This document shows, in pieces, positions 1-10,969 of a stretch of DNA of 64,000 nt. The position numbers and the translations under genes are program-made. The notes below the pieces were generated by a model. The model did no database searches, was not told the origin of the DNA, and saw nothing but the letters and a program-made list of their open reading frames with translations. Source of the DNA: Delphinus delphis (lineage: Eukaryota; Chordata; Mammalia; Artiodactyla; Delphinidae). The stretch lies in NCBI RefSeq assembly GCF_949987515.2, contig NC_082698.1, positions 35,143,964-35,207,963 of the forward strand, in the 5' to 3' direction. The stretch's first letter is position 1. Each line of letters begins with the position of its first letter.

Positions 1-1110
1 TGCCAGGATGTGTCTCTCTGTGGTCCAGTGTAGGAAAAGGGGACAGAATAAGAAGGGAAACTAAGGCAGGGGCTTCAGAAGTCTCCGTAAGCTGCCAGGT
101 GCCAACAAGGCTGCTGACCCGCTTTGTACTTCCAGTCCTGCCTGGAGGTGGTGGGCACCATGCACCCCCTCATCCCCCCTCAGACACATGACTACTTGGG
201 ACAGCTGCTATCCCACCTTAGAAGTACCTGAGATGTCACCCGTGCCCATCGAACCTGAGTGCAGAGCCTCCCTGAATGGAAGTCTTTGATGAAAAACACC
301 TTGTAAAAAAGCTGGCGATCCCCACTCATCAGCTCCGCACTTGGGAACCTCCCGGAGACAGTGGCAAAGAGAGGCCCCATAGGCAGGAGGCCCTGGAAAG
401 GAAAGAATGTCTTTGAGAACCGGAGTTTCCGCAGGCTTTCAAACCTAACCTCTAAAGAACCAGTTGATAGCCAAGACCCCCTTCTGTACATTCTGCCACC
501 TGCCCGACCCATGATTGCCAGCCCCTCTTTTTTGCTGTCTTTTCCATTCCCACCTGCTATGGTTCTCATGTCACAGTGGGGAGAAATCACAAGCAAGGGT
601 GGGCAACACATTCTCAGACTGTGTCTGCATAAGAATCACAGCCATGATCTGGATAATTCAGGGCAGAAAACTTACTTCTGTATCAACAAGGCTGATAACT
701 TATTTCGGACATTTTTCTCTTTGAAATGGCCTGATAATTGCTCCCAATTTCCACTTCACTATAAAAGGCAAGAAATAACCTCGGAGTTCCTTTCCCAAGC
801 AGTTCAGTTATAAGGGGTAGTGCAGAGGTACCTCTGGCTGAGGTAGAATGAGTCTTTCCAAAGCATGTTACCATGTTTCTTGGAAACCTATCTTGACCTT
901 AAAGCAGACTAGAGCTTGCAGAATTTAGATGCAGGGCCTGTGTCTGTCCCCTTTCTCCTTCCCACCATCCTGACCACCACCTCAGCCTCTGCCCTGACAT
1001 CCACTTCTAATGGCCTTAAATCTCTGGGGCTCAGCTTCTTCTACAGCCGAGGCCTCGAGGCTCAGGAAGGGCTGGAATGAGGGTATCCGAGTCATGATGT
1101 GCTTATCTTC
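1..1110. other. Unique sequence, no feature recognised
   Basis: No exon with flanking splice sites, repeat or RNA gene could be recognised. Overlapping open frames of up to 150 codons occur on both strands (192-611 minus, 361-813 plus), but neither has a recognisable domain and they overlap each other antisense, as chance frames do. Confidence 0.5.
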
Positions 1111-1120
1111 TAGAGACCAG

Positions 1121-1318
1121 CACTGCCCAGTAGAATTTCCTGTGTCGGAACTGTTCCATGGCCATGCTGTCTGATGTAGCAGCCACTAGTCCCATCTGGC
1201 AGCTGGGCATTTGAAATATGGCTAATATGGCTGAGGCAACTGAATTTTCAATTTTATTTAATTTTAATTAACTTAAATTGAATAGGCTCATATGGCTAGT
1301 AGCCATCATGTTGGAGAA
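1121..1318 (+). mobile_element. hAT-Charlie-type non-autonomous DNA transposon
   Basis: The segment starts with a CAGCACTGCCCAGTAGAA-like terminus. Its core has GTAGCAGCCACTAGTC, a TTTTATTTAATTTTAATTAA run and CATATGGCTAGTAGCC, which matches the recalled consensus of a common 200-bp eutherian hAT MITE. A copy of the same family lies at 47714-47922 in the opposite orientation. It is old, diverged and non-coding. The subfamily name is not certain. Confidence 0.75.
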
Positions 1319-1325
1319 CACAACC

Positions 1326-1934
1326 CTAGATCCTCAGATCGCATATGCCCTGAGCCTGTGGATCCGCTTCTGTTCCTGGATTTCAGAACAAATGTCATGA
1401 AGTGGGTGTCTTAGTTCTGTGAGTGAGGAGGAGCTGGTGGTGTTGGACTTTCTGTAAACATCTGAAATGCGTCGCTTTGCCCTTATTGTTCTGTAATTGA
1501 TATTAAAGTGAGAAGGAAACTCATATTTATTGAGTGCCCGCCAGACACTCAATATCTATTTATAATACATCATATATATATTATGTGTGTGTGTGTGTGT
1601 GTGACAAAAATATCTTGCCACCTTCTGCCTCCCCAGGCCCTTGGCAACATCTGGCAGGCTGATAGGAGTAAAGATGAGGGATGCTAGATTAAAGAAACAA
1701 GAGAAGTAGAGAAAGGGGTACACCACATTGCCTATGAAAGAGCGGGAGCCTCTGGGGACAGGGCAATGGGTCGAAGATGTCTGAGAGGCAGGTGGAGGCT
1801 TTAGCCAGGCAGACACGAGTATTAGGGAGAAGAAGAGATGAGAGACTGGGGCAGCTGCTACCCAGTGTGGCGCCTTAGGGACTTACTAACTTGGGTCAAA
1901 GGTTTTAAGGCTGTTTTGCTCTGTGTAACAGGCT
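1326..1934. other. Unique sequence with a short (TG)n
   Basis: No gene is seen. A (TG)10 tract occupies 1584-1603, preceded by an AT-alternating run from about 1570. The minus-strand frame at 1556-1816 runs through this tract and is a chance frame. Confidence 0.5.
1584..1603. repeat. (TG)n microsatellite
   Basis: Ten uninterrupted TG units follow an AT-alternating stretch. This is an ordinary mammalian dinucleotide repeat. Confidence 0.9.
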
Positions 1935-2060
1935 GCAATAATAGCTACCATGGCAAACACTTTCTAGACTATTCCCAGGCGCTCTTCTTTACATCTAGTC
2001 ATACATTTAATCCTAGACTCTAGGCCTTGGCTGTAGGAGAAGCAGAGCCCCCAGAGGTTC
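1935..2060 (-). mobile_element. MIR-like fragment
   Basis: The order AATAATAGCTACCATGGCAAACACTT, then a TTTACATCTAGTCAT-like part, resembles the 3' half of MIR in reverse orientation (cell-count-style 'number of cases decreases, low-order element'). The match is weak and only partial. Confidence 0.35.
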
Positions 2061-2254
2061 AGCACCACTGGAAGCGGATGTTAGGGCAGAGGCGGGGGGG
2101 TGGTGAGGGCCGTAGGAAAGAGAAAGGGGCCTTGCATCTAAATTCTGCAAGCTCTGTCTAGTGTGCCTACGGTCAAGACAGGTTTCCAAGAAACAAGACA
2201 GCAGGCCTCGAAAGGATTCCTTCTGCTACGGTTGTTCTACTTCTTGGAGACTCC

Positions 2255-2370
2255 AGTTCTGAGGCAAGCACCTTCGTTTCACAGATGAAGAGACCGAGGC
2301 ATGGAAATGACCTGAAAACTTGCCCAAGGACACACAACCGAGAAGTGAGGGAGTCAAAATTTGAATTTAG
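2255..2370 (-). mobile_element. MIR fragment
   Basis: TTTCACAGATGAAGAGACCGAGG followed by CTTGCCCAAGGACACACAAC is the reverse complement of the MIR core, where the forward form reads GTGTGACCTTGGGCAAG and then CTCATCTGTAAAA. It is an ancient tRNA-derived SINE, heavily diverged. Confidence 0.65.
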
Positions 2371-2589
2371 GCAGTTTGGTCCGTGGCTTATTCATACGAG
2401 TCCTGCCATTTGGAAGCCGTGCTTGTCATATTTAAAGAGACCTCCATATAGACAGACATTGCTTTTCAAGATATTTTGGAACTGATTTGTTTCTTTTGAG
2501 CCTGACGCTCTGCCTAGGCAGGGTGGGAAGAAGAAAGTTATTTTGAGTTTTGTTTGAGGCCCATATATGACTCCCAATAGCTCTGAGCG

Positions 2590-2685
2590 GTATCTGTGAT
2601 TATCCCTATTTTATAGATTCTGAGGAAGTGAATGATGTAGCCAAAATCACATCACGAGGATTTGAAGAAAAGTCTGTTGACTTTC
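2590..2685 (-). mobile_element. MIR fragment
   Basis: GATTATCCCTATTTTATAGA followed by GAGGAAGTGAATGATGTAGCC and AATCACATCACGAGGATTTGAA has the MIR reverse-strand order of landmarks. It is short and diverged. Confidence 0.5.
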
Positions 2686-2689
2686 CATG

Positions 2690-3210
2690 TTCCTTCAATT
2701 ACACAGATGTGTTTTGCCTCCACACGTACACCTACAGACCTCTCTTAGCTTCTGAAACAAAGTCATTGAGGTTTTTTACCTAAACACTGAATGAGTAAGA
2801 AGTTATTGAGAAGGTTTGACAGGAAGGAAACAGGCTACAGGTTCTGTCATTCTGTCTCCTGAAGCTGGCGGGCTCTTCCAGGGCAACTCCACGTTAATTA
2901 TGACGGATAAGTCCCAAAGGGAGCCACGGCAAAATGAAGACGGTTTGCAGAAAATGAGATTTGTAAGCTGAAGCCAAAGGCATTGGATTCATGGAATCTA
3001 TGCAGGTTTCACAACTCTTCCTCCCTGAAGATGACTTGGAAAGCTTTAAAAAGGAAGACGCCCAGCGTCCAAGCCAAGGGTCCCAAACAGTAGGCCTGGG
3101 AAGTGGCCCCTGAGCCCCGGCCTAGGGACAAGGATGAGAGAAGGGACAGGTGTGCCTGTGACTGAGTGGCTTACCCTTCCACGGCGGCTCCACAGCACAC
3201 AGCAAAGCGG
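2690..3210. other. Unique sequence, no feature recognised
   Basis: Mixed-composition sequence in which neither a gene nor a repeat is recognised. Confidence 0.45.
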
Positions 3211-3214
3211 CTGT

Positions 3215-3445
3215 GGCTAGCTGGGCACTGGAGGCTCTAGACCTGTGTGCAAATCCTGATTCTGGACCTTAGAATTGTGCGACTTGGACCATGTCAATTG
3301 ATTTTCCCAAACTTTAGTTTTATCATCTGGAAAATGTTGGTATTTTGTGACTTTACTGCTACGTGTTGTATGGAATCGGTTTTGAGGATTATTTAAAATA
3401 ATAATTGCCAGATTAAACTGGCATACAGCAGGTGTTTACTGGCTT
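3215..3445 (+). mobile_element. MIR, nearly full length
   Basis: The MIR landmarks appear in forward order: a CACTGGAGGCTCTAGACCTG head, TGTGCGACTTGGACCATGTC for the tRNA-unrelated core, TCATCTGGAAAATG, a GAGGATTATTTAAAATAAT part and a CATACAGCAGGTGTTT tail. The length of about 230 bp is close to the family's usual 260 bp. Confidence 0.7.
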
Positions 3446-4665
3446 TCAATAAATCTATTTAAGGATAAGTTAAAAAGAAGAATGGAAATGAAACTGTCTG
3501 TCAGATATAGGACTATACCACCAGGAGAAATAATGAATTTTCCTCTGGAGATTTTAAATAATTTGTGATTTTTCCAAACACTGAATACTGCCTTATCCTT
3601 TAAAGTTTCCTTATAATTAAAGAAATTTGCCATGCCATTATTTTTTGACTAAGAGAAAAATCAATTATAAGTCATACTTTTAATTTTTAACGGAGTTTTC
3701 ATCAACAGTACCCTTTTATCAATGAGTAATTATATTTCTTAATTGCACAAATGTCTATCAAACATGATTCCTTTCAGATGCTACAAAGCACTGAACATTT
3801 CCTGAAAAGTCTGTTATCTGTTAAACGGCTACCATGGAAGTTCTTTTAAAGGCTGAGCAAAAAAAACAGACCTGCATTAAAGCGCTTTAGAAGTATCAAC
3901 AGAAGAGCTAATGAATTCTCTTCAAAGACATTAAAATAGTTTAGTTATGACTGTAACATTGAAGGAACGAATGGCTGTTGTTCTAACAAATAATTACTCC
4001 CCATACAAGCGAAGAGTCAAGTTATAGAGTGCTAATCCTTCCAACTTTACAGCAGAAATACCGAAGTCTGCAAGTGGGCACATGCATTCTCGGGTTTCAT
4101 CCCCTGAAGAAAAAAAGCTGCCCTAATATGCAGTAATTGTTTGTCCTGCTCATTCAGACTGTGGTCAGCCAATGTCCAGGGGTGACCACTAGGAAATTCG
4201 CCTGTTTTATCCTGAGTTTTTACAAGAAACGGAAGGGACCCTTTTCCCAAGGAGAAGTTGAATTTAATGGCGCCTGAGTGTGCTAGCCCAGGATTCCCTG
4301 GAGCCCATCTTAGGGCTGGTACAGTTGCCAGTCAGCTCCAGCCGGTTGAGATGTTATCCCAATTGATGATCATATCTGCCTACTTTTCTATATACTGAGA
4401 AGGCCAAGTTGCTTCTGCCCTTTAATAAGCCGGCTCAGCTGTTTCAGTTTGCCTGGGGTGCTTAAGAGAAGGCTCATCAGTAGAGGCTGAAGTTGACCTT
4501 CGGGGGGGGGCCTCCATCAGAGACATTCACACCAAGTGCTGGTGATGGGCCCGTGGTAACGGTGGGTGCTTTCTTTTACGGTCTACATCACATGATCAGT
4601 ATTGCTACACATGTCTCCTGCCTGCGCCAGGTCAAGGTCTATTTCATCGACATCATTAATTTGGA
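3446..4665. other. AT-rich unique sequence, no feature recognised
   Basis: A largely AT-rich block (about 3450-4020) passes into mixed sequence. No repeat family or exon was recognised. A run of nine G lies at 4502-4510. Confidence 0.45.
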
Positions 4666-4684
4666 AAGAGCTTGATTTTGATGT

Positions 4685-4855
4685 CAAAGAGACAGGAGTG
4701 GAGCTGCCGATTCCCAGCTGTGTGACCTTGGGAAGGTCAATGAACCTCTCTAAGCCCAGGGTTTTTTTCTACCTATACAATGAGAGTGATAAATCAATTT
4801 AAAGTAAGGATTAAATGAGATGGTGCATATAGCTCATGGCACACAATAGGCCGAC
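4685..4855 (+). mobile_element. MIR
   Basis: CAGCTGTGTGACCTTGGGAAGGTC, then AATGAACCTCTCTAAGCC, a TACAATGAGAGTGATAAA part and GGATTAAATGAGATGG with a GGCACACAATAG tail follow the MIR consensus in order. Confidence 0.75.
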
Positions 4856-4859
4856 CTTA

Positions 4860-6085
4860 GGTCAGAAATAATAATTTAAAAAAATTAATTCTTTTCGTTC
4901 CTGGCCCACCTATAGTCACTTGTATGGTAAATGATGCATTAAATTACAAAAAGTTAGAGTGTCGTATAGGGAAACCTGGATCTCTGGAAGATGATTGAAC
5001 TATACCAAAGGTGTAATAATCAATTCCTTAGAAAAGCAGGTTACAAAACTGCCTGTGCTTCTCATGCTTGTTATAAAAACACATACATGACATACATAAT
5101 CATATTAATGGGAAAAATCTTGGAGAATATGCAATCAGAGATTATCAATGGTTCCCATATGTGTGGTGAGATTTTTATCTTTTTGCATAAATAGATTTTC
5201 TAATTTTTCTTCAATGAATATGCATTACTTATGAAGTTAAAATCCACTTCTAAAACCATTTTGTAGTACTTAAATGGCATTGTTCATTTAAAATATACCT
5301 TTTTCCCTGTTCCTTCTTTCGTATTAGGACATCGCGGCTCCTGGTGTCCTAGAAGCTGTCCTCCCTGCATAGCAGCACAGGGGTGGCAGGTGCCCATGGC
5401 TGGCTCCTAAGGTCCTGGGTCTGAGAGACAAGACAGAGGACCTAGTGAAGGGCCAAGGAGGAATGCCTCTTTATTATTCTGCTGCTGGGGAATTGCACTG
5501 ACGGATTGAGCACTGACAGTGCGTTCAGGAAGCAAAACAAAGGAATTGTTCCTGAATAGCATTAGGCAGGAAGAGGAAAGGCCAACTCAAGGAATGGTCT
5601 TGCAGGCAGGAAACCTGTGTGGAAGCAGTGCTTATAAAGCATGCACAGGCAAGTCTGTTACTCCTAGTTTTCTCCCGGTATCTCTACCTACCTACTCTGT
5701 CCTAATAGGACTGCCCCATCCCATGCATCTATACCATTCCATACCCCCAGATTCCCCCCGGCCCCTGCCCACACACAGGCATTACCAGGCAGTTCAAATC
5801 GTATTCACAGAAGATGGGCAGACCCACAAGGTAGGAGGACCTCCTTCCAGCCAGGTTGGATTGGGTGGGGGAATCTTCCTGGGGAACTCTAGAGGCAACA
5901 CAGAAAGAGAGAGAATCCTAAACTTGGTGGAGAAGAAAAGCAAAGGTCTGAGTCAGGGAAGAGATGCCCTGGCGCTCCGTTCAGTGGGCCAGCCGAGGCT
6001 GAAACAGAAACTGCAGGTGCCAGGCCAGAAGTGGGCAAGATTGGGAGCCTGCTCGGAAAGGAACCGAGTGGGTGAGCGGGTCAGT
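4860..6085. other. Unique sequence, no feature recognised
   Basis: The stretch holds an open frame of 208 codons at 5519-6145. Its end runs into the MIR at 6090, it has no recognised domain and no splice context was identified, so it is not called as a gene. The rest shows no recognisable repeat. Confidence 0.45.
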
Positions 6086-6089
6086 ACAG

Positions 6090-6270
6090 CACAAGCACTT
6101 GAAGTCCTGAGAACCTGGATTCATCTGTCCTTCACCACTTCCTAGTTGCGACCTTGGGAGAGTCACTTCCCCTCCCTAAGCCCCAGTTCCTCATCTGAAA
6201 AAGTGAGCATGATTACAGGACCTTGCAGGTTGCTGGGAGGATTCAATCAGATGGGATGTGAGTTAGCGAG
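6090..6270 (+). mobile_element. MIR
   Basis: GAACCTGGATTCATC, AGTTGCGACCTTGGGAGAGTC, CTAAGCCCCAGTTCCTCATC and GGAGGATTCAATCAGATG occur in MIR order over about 180 bp. Confidence 0.75.
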
Positions 6271-6274
6271 GTCT

Positions 6275-8215
6275 GGTTTAATAGGCTCATTCTGTGTGGC
6301 TCTGGGAGGGCCATGGAGCTTCAGTGGAGGTAGGGGAGCAATGACACTTCAAGGTAGAGGAGGGTGGGTGGGCTGCCCTGGGTGCAAGCGATAAAAGGAC
6401 GCCCTTTCTGTAGAGGATTTACAGGCACTAATAAAACGGAATAGAAAGCACTGTTGCCAACACTGAATTAGTGAGTACCGAGTTGTGCCGGAGATTCTGA
6501 ACAATATCAGTGATGAAACGTTCCCTGCCAGGGAGCTCTGCTCCACCTCTCACCTGTCCCACCCCAACGCCACCCTGCAGGACACTCTGGCCTGGAGAAT
6601 TAGCAGATGAAACTGCACCCCTCCCACCACGAGGCCACCCTGCGTGCGAGCTCCTGGGTCAATTATCAGCCACTCCAACCCCCATCACACTCCTGCCCCA
6701 GTGGTTTTGAACAAGGAAGGGTAATTCAGGAGCAGACTCTAGTTCCATTTGTCGGTACAATGAAGAGTGAGGCAATTCTAGACTGGGTGCCCGGGTGTGT
6801 TAACCATAACTTAGGGAAGGCAAAGAAGAAAGAGGTAACTGAAATAATCTCCTTTTTGGTCAGAGCCACTCTGCCAAAGTTCTCTCTGCCATTCCCCCAG
6901 TATTTCTGTCTGTGGCTTCTTCCCAGAAGCTTGCCATTCCCCAGGGACCCAGGAAACGTCTCCCCTGATATATCTCTGGTGTGGTTCCACTCTGCAGTGA
7001 TGCTCGGCCACTGGGATACAGGCAAGGCCTGGAGGCTCATCCTGGAGGGTGGGAGGGAAGCTGCAGGCAGAACAGAGGAACTGGACCAGGAGGCCGGGGG
7101 TGCTGAGGCCCCAGAAACACTTAAATCAAGGGTCACAAACTTGGTCACATGAATTCAATGAATGAAGCTGGCTGCCGTCAGAGGAAAAACACTGTGTAGC
7201 CTTGTCTGCTTGTTTCGAAGTTCTGGCTTTTTCAATGTACTATTCATTTTCCCACTTTGGCTGGGAATAAATATTTCTTCGACCTGCATCAGAAAAACAA
7301 AACACTCGGCTCTGTGATGAGGAGAAAATCGGGAGGGCAGGGGCAGTGTAGATGGAAGCTGGCTTGTCCCTTGTGAAGGGGGTGGCCGCTGCACTCTAGT
7401 CACTGCAGGAATGCGGGTGAATTAAAGCCAGGGCTCCTGATTTGACAAGAGAACCCGGAAGTCTGGACCGTCCCATGAACTCTTCTAAAATGAATGTTGG
7501 TGCCATAACAAATGACAACAATAGCACTGGAGGATCAGAGAAAGTACACCAGATATGGCCCTCAGGCCACTCGTTTTAGATGCCGCATCAAAGTTTGTTC
7601 TTTGTTCCCCAAGGGAGGTAAGGTAACAATTTCCTGTGGAGGCCAGGCCTTCCTAGAGTGGGTGCTGATGTCTCTTCCTGCCTGGGACTGGTCATATCTT
7701 GCAGCTGTGCTAGCTCACATGCTGGTGAGATAATGACACCTTGCAGTCCCCGGGGGCTCAGTCCCTGGGGAGGATTCCAAGGTGGCAGATGGTGGTGCTG
7801 TTTTCTGCATCCTTTCTACTCCTCCCTGTGTTGAAAACTCTTCTTGTCCTGAAGGCCACGGCCAAAGACAGCTCCAGAATGTCTCTTCAGAAGGGATTTA
7901 GGGTTACCCAGCTTGTTGGAAGGAAGGGAGGACTTGAAACTGCCTTTGCATAGCGCTTTATTATATTAAGATTGAGAAGAGGCTGTGAACTGTCCTTATC
8001 AAATTTTGAAGCAAGGGCTGCCTGAGGCCATCATAATGTTTCCATCTCCCCAGCAAAAACATTCTTAGGATAGGATTGGATACAGCTCGTCACACAAAAG
8101 ACATTGATACACGAGGAGGTTTTACTGTGGTATCTGTCCCAGGAATAGCTGTGTGCTGGCAATGCTTTTAAGCCAAAGGAATTAATCTTTATTAGTGAAA
8201 TGCGGCGATCATGGC
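6275..8215. other. Unique sequence, no feature recognised
   Basis: About 1.9 kb without a recognised repeat or gene. Overlapping open frames on both strands around 6607-7152 (181 codons plus, 140 minus) are antisense to each other and show no domain. Confidence 0.45.
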
Positions 8216-8480
8216 ACCCTCTGTTTAAAATCCTTTTAGGATTAGGTACAAAGACCCAGATCACTTGCAAAGCCCAGTTTGATCTGGCCTCTCCTTGCCT
8301 CACTGCCCTTATCTCCCACAACTCCTCCCCATACTGGGTAGTTTTTGCTTCCTTGAGTATGTTACACTCTCTTTGGCATGTCTTTATTTGGCTGACTTCT
8401 ACCCATCCTTCAGGCCACCTGAGATGTCACTGCCTCCGGAAAGCCCTCCCACTCCCCCAAGACTGGGCTAAGTATCCCTC
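8216..8480 (+). mobile_element. L2 LINE fragment
   Basis: The run GATCTGGCCTCTCCTTGCC, CTCCCCATACTGG, GGCATGTCTTTATTTGGC and CCTTCAGGCCACCTGAGATG, then TCCGGAAAGCCCTCCC follows the recalled L2 3' region. It is diverged and 5'-truncated. Confidence 0.55.
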
Positions 8481-9012
8481 CTATATACTCTCCCCAGGAA
8501 AACAATTTAGTTGTATTCTATCATGCTGTTGCAGGTTGGGGTCTCCAGAAAGCAAATGCAGAATTGTAGTCAGGAGTGGAAAAGGCTGGGGAGTGTCAGC
8601 TGTGAAAAGAAAAGGGGAGTGTATTTGTTTCCTGTGGCTGCCGCGACGAATTATTACAAACGTGGGTGGCTTTATTCTCTCACAGTTCTCTAGGCCAGAA
8701 GTCCAAAAGCAAGGAGTCAGCAGGGCTGCACTCCCTCTGAAGGCTCCAGGGGAGAATTGGTTACTTTTCTCCGCCAGCTTCTGGGGACTCTGGACATCCT
8801 TAGCTGTGGCTGCATACGTCCAGTCTCCGCCTCCTCTGCCTTCTCTGTGTCTCTCTCTTCTGTGTGCCTCTCAGGAGATTACAGTTAAGGCCCATCCAGA
8901 TAATCCATTATGATCTCTTCATCTGCAGATCCTTGACCTATTCAGATAGGCAAAGACTCTTTTTCCAAATAAGGTAATGTTCACAGATTCCAGGAACTAG
9001 GAGGTGGATATA

Positions 9013-9089
9013 TATTGGGTTGGCCAAAAAGATCGTTTGCGTTTTTCTGTAACATCTTACGGGAAAACCCGAACAAACTTTTGGCCAAC

Positions 9090-9091
<2 letters not shown>
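9013..9091 (+). mobile_element. Mariner-derived MITE (about 80 bp palindrome)
   Basis: TTGGGTTGGCCAAAA at 9015-9029 is mirrored by CTTTTGGCCAACCC at 9078-9091. The middle (GTTTTTCTGTAACATC / TTACGGGAAAACCCG) is also self-complementary, so the whole unit is one imperfect hairpin. It is preceded by TA, the mariner target. Related 80-bp Tc1/mariner MITEs are known from cetartiodactyls. There is no transposase. Confidence 0.85.

Positions 9092-9156
<65 letters not shown>
9092..9156. repeat. (TG)n microsatellite, about 32 units
   Basis: A 65-nt uninterrupted TG tract starts directly at the 3' end of the mariner MITE and overwrites where its last bases and TA duplicate would be. It is long and pure, so length polymorphism is likely. 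Open frames through it on both strands translate to Val-Cys or Thr-His repeats and are artefacts. Confidence 0.97.
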
Positions 9157-9158
<2 letters not shown>

Positions 9159-9190
9159 CCAGTGGCCACCATTCAGCCCAGAAGAGGGAA

Positions 9191-10537
9191 GAAACATCCC
9201 CGTTGCCACCAGTGAGCCAAGTTTTGTGATGGATTCTTCTATCGTCAGCCCTGGCCCCAGGAGTGCCACCACTGAACCGCTTAGTGACGCTGGCCACTCC
9301 CTTCTCTCCAGCACATTCTCGGTGGCCTTGGGAGATAGTGTGTCCTCTGATGGGTCTTCTGGGCTCACTAACACAACCACCCCTGCAAGCCCACTTCCCT
9401 GCGCCTTTTCATTCTTCGTCTGTGTCTGCATGTGCACCGTTCAGTATGGGCCATTGTTTTCTCCAGGCTTCTAGAAGCCGCCCTAGCAGCAAGTTTGTAT
9501 TGTTTCCTGGGGTGTTTCCTGTATCTTAAGAGAGTGACCAAAGTTTAAAAAAAAAAAACCACTCTCCTTTATCTAGGCATATGTTCCAGTCCCCTTGATC
9601 CACCACCCGATCCCATCTTGCAGTTCCTTTGGGGTTGTGGCCCCTTTCTTCCCTTATCAGGCGCAGCATATCCCTGGCTGGGTTATGCTGTGACTTAACC
9701 CTGATGATAGGCCCAATGTCTAGGAGAGGAAGAGGGAGCCACGTGCTGTCTTTTCACGGTAAGCCCTCTGTACGGTCTACATGCGCAGAAGCGTGCTAGT
9801 TCTTACTGGAGAGTGGTGAGCTGCGCCGACAGGCTCAGAAGGTCAGAGGCGTCTGGGGAGCATCCACCCAAATGCTCCAGTCCCATATGTCATGGTCCCA
9901 GGTTTTGCCAACTAGGCCGTGCCTTTGGCATAACAGCCCCGCTTTGGTTGAACATTCAATGGTTTCTGATGTTCTGTGACACGGTTAAATCCTGTGTTCC
10001 ATCTTCAGCTTTTCTGCTCACCCACAGTAGGAGGGCTTCTTTGTAGAGATTCCTTTCACACTTAGTTTCAACGGTTAACTGTTCCCAGTTTTTCATTATC
10101 TTCCTGTAGGGCATCAAGGAACTTAATGATAATCATCTACTTCCATCATCCTTATACTTACAGATCCCAATGTTCATTTCAAACGCTTGAATCAGTACAT
10201 TCCCCCCTGCCTACATGCCATCCCAGCTCACTCTTGATGAACCTTCTGACAACTGGACCACCATCTAATGCCAAGGGCTATCTGCACACTACCTACCACC
10301 AGGGATGTGGGTCTTCATAACCATCTGGGTGGTGAGTGATCCAGTCCCCAGACCTTTCTTTTGTCACTTGCTTTCTCAGGTCATTCTTGATACCAACTGT
10401 CGAAGTTGAGTTCTCTGAGAAGCAGATGCTGAAATGGAGTTAGAAGTGTGGAAGATTTATTGGAGAGTAACACCTGTGAAAGGGAAAGGAGACAAATCAG
10501 GATTGTGTAGAGAGCCATAGACCAGGATAAAGACATG
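9191..10537. other. Unique or unresolved sequence
   Basis: No gene is seen. A short A run lies at about 9547-9558. The part 10400-10535 (landmarks GAGAAGCAGATGCTG, GAAGATTTATTGG, CACCTGTGAAAGGGAAAGG) has the feel of an old interspersed repeat, but I cannot name it. Confidence 0.4.
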
Positions 10538-10538
10538 A

Positions 10539-10558
10539 CAAAGTTTTGGCCAACCCAA
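10539..10558 (-). mobile_element. Mariner terminal-repeat remnant
   Basis: CAAAGTTTTGGCCAACCCAA matches the right terminal repeat of the mariner MITE at 9013-9091, extended by the AA of the consensus end. No left arm is present. It is a 20-bp relic or a one-end fragment. Confidence 0.55.
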
Positions 10559-10637
10559 CAAGAGCTCTGGAGGAAAGATTGCTAATACCATCTGAGACTG
10601 AGTGTACGACTGCTTTGCTCAGCCATGGACTGGGGAG

Positions 10638-10820
10638 TAAGTTTGCCAGATGAGAGGAGGCTCAGTTAAATTTGCCTTGCAGATAAATAATTTTTTAAAT
10701 ATAAGCACGTCCCATGCAATATTTGGTACATACTTAAACTAAAAAATATTCACTGCTAATCTGCAACGCAAATTTAACTGGGTGTCCTGTGTTTTTATTT
10801 GCTAAATCTGGCAACTCTAG
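10638..10820. mobile_element. Palindromic DNA-transposon MITE (MER53-like)
   Basis: The left arm reads TTTGCCAGAT, then CAGTTAAATTTG, then CAGATAAATAATTTTTTA and GTCCCATGCAATATTTGG. The right arm returns ACTAAAAAATATTC, CAAATTTAACTGGG and AAATCTGGCAA. The arms are reverse complements with the centre at about 10718-10726. This fits a recalled palindromic eutherian MITE of about 190 bp. It is non-coding. Confidence 0.75.
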
Positions 10821-10969
10821 CTGGGGGTCACCCCAAGAAGTGCATGCTTTCAGCTACCGCTGCTTTGCGCAGCCATCGTCTGGGAGCTGCTGTGAGAATA
10901 GTGACCTTGGCTTATAAGCTGAGGTAGACCTGAAGGTGCTAAGGGCTGGAGGCTGTTAGCTAACCACAC

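Larger units (their letters stand above)
8612..9190 (+). mobile_element. ERVL/MaLR-like LTR-type repeat, split by later insertions
   Basis: The part 8612-9012 reads like a common eutherian repeat with the landmarks GTTTCCTGTGGCTGCC, TTCTCTCACAGTTCT, GGCCAGAAGTCC, CAAGGAGTCAGCAGGGC, CTTTTTCCAAATAAGGTAA and a CATTCAGCC end. The last piece resumes at about 9158 after a mariner MITE and a TG tract. It is non-coding, and no gag, pol or env sequence is present. The family name is uncertain. Confidence 0.6.

Noticed and set aside
361..813. 150-codon plus-strand frame and its 139-codon antisense partner (192-611)
   Set aside because: The frames overlap antisense, have no domain, and have no splice-site or promoter context. 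Chance frames of this length are common in 64 kb.
5519..6145. 208-codon plus-strand frame
   Set aside because: Its last 50 nt lie in a MIR, the composition is low-complexity in places, and no protein family is recognised.
6607..7152. 181-codon plus-strand frame
   Set aside because: Overlaps a 140-codon frame antisense, no domain, no conserved signal visible.
9004..9474. Frames with Val-Cys or Thr-His repeats on both strands
   Set aside because: They are translations of the (TG)n microsatellite.
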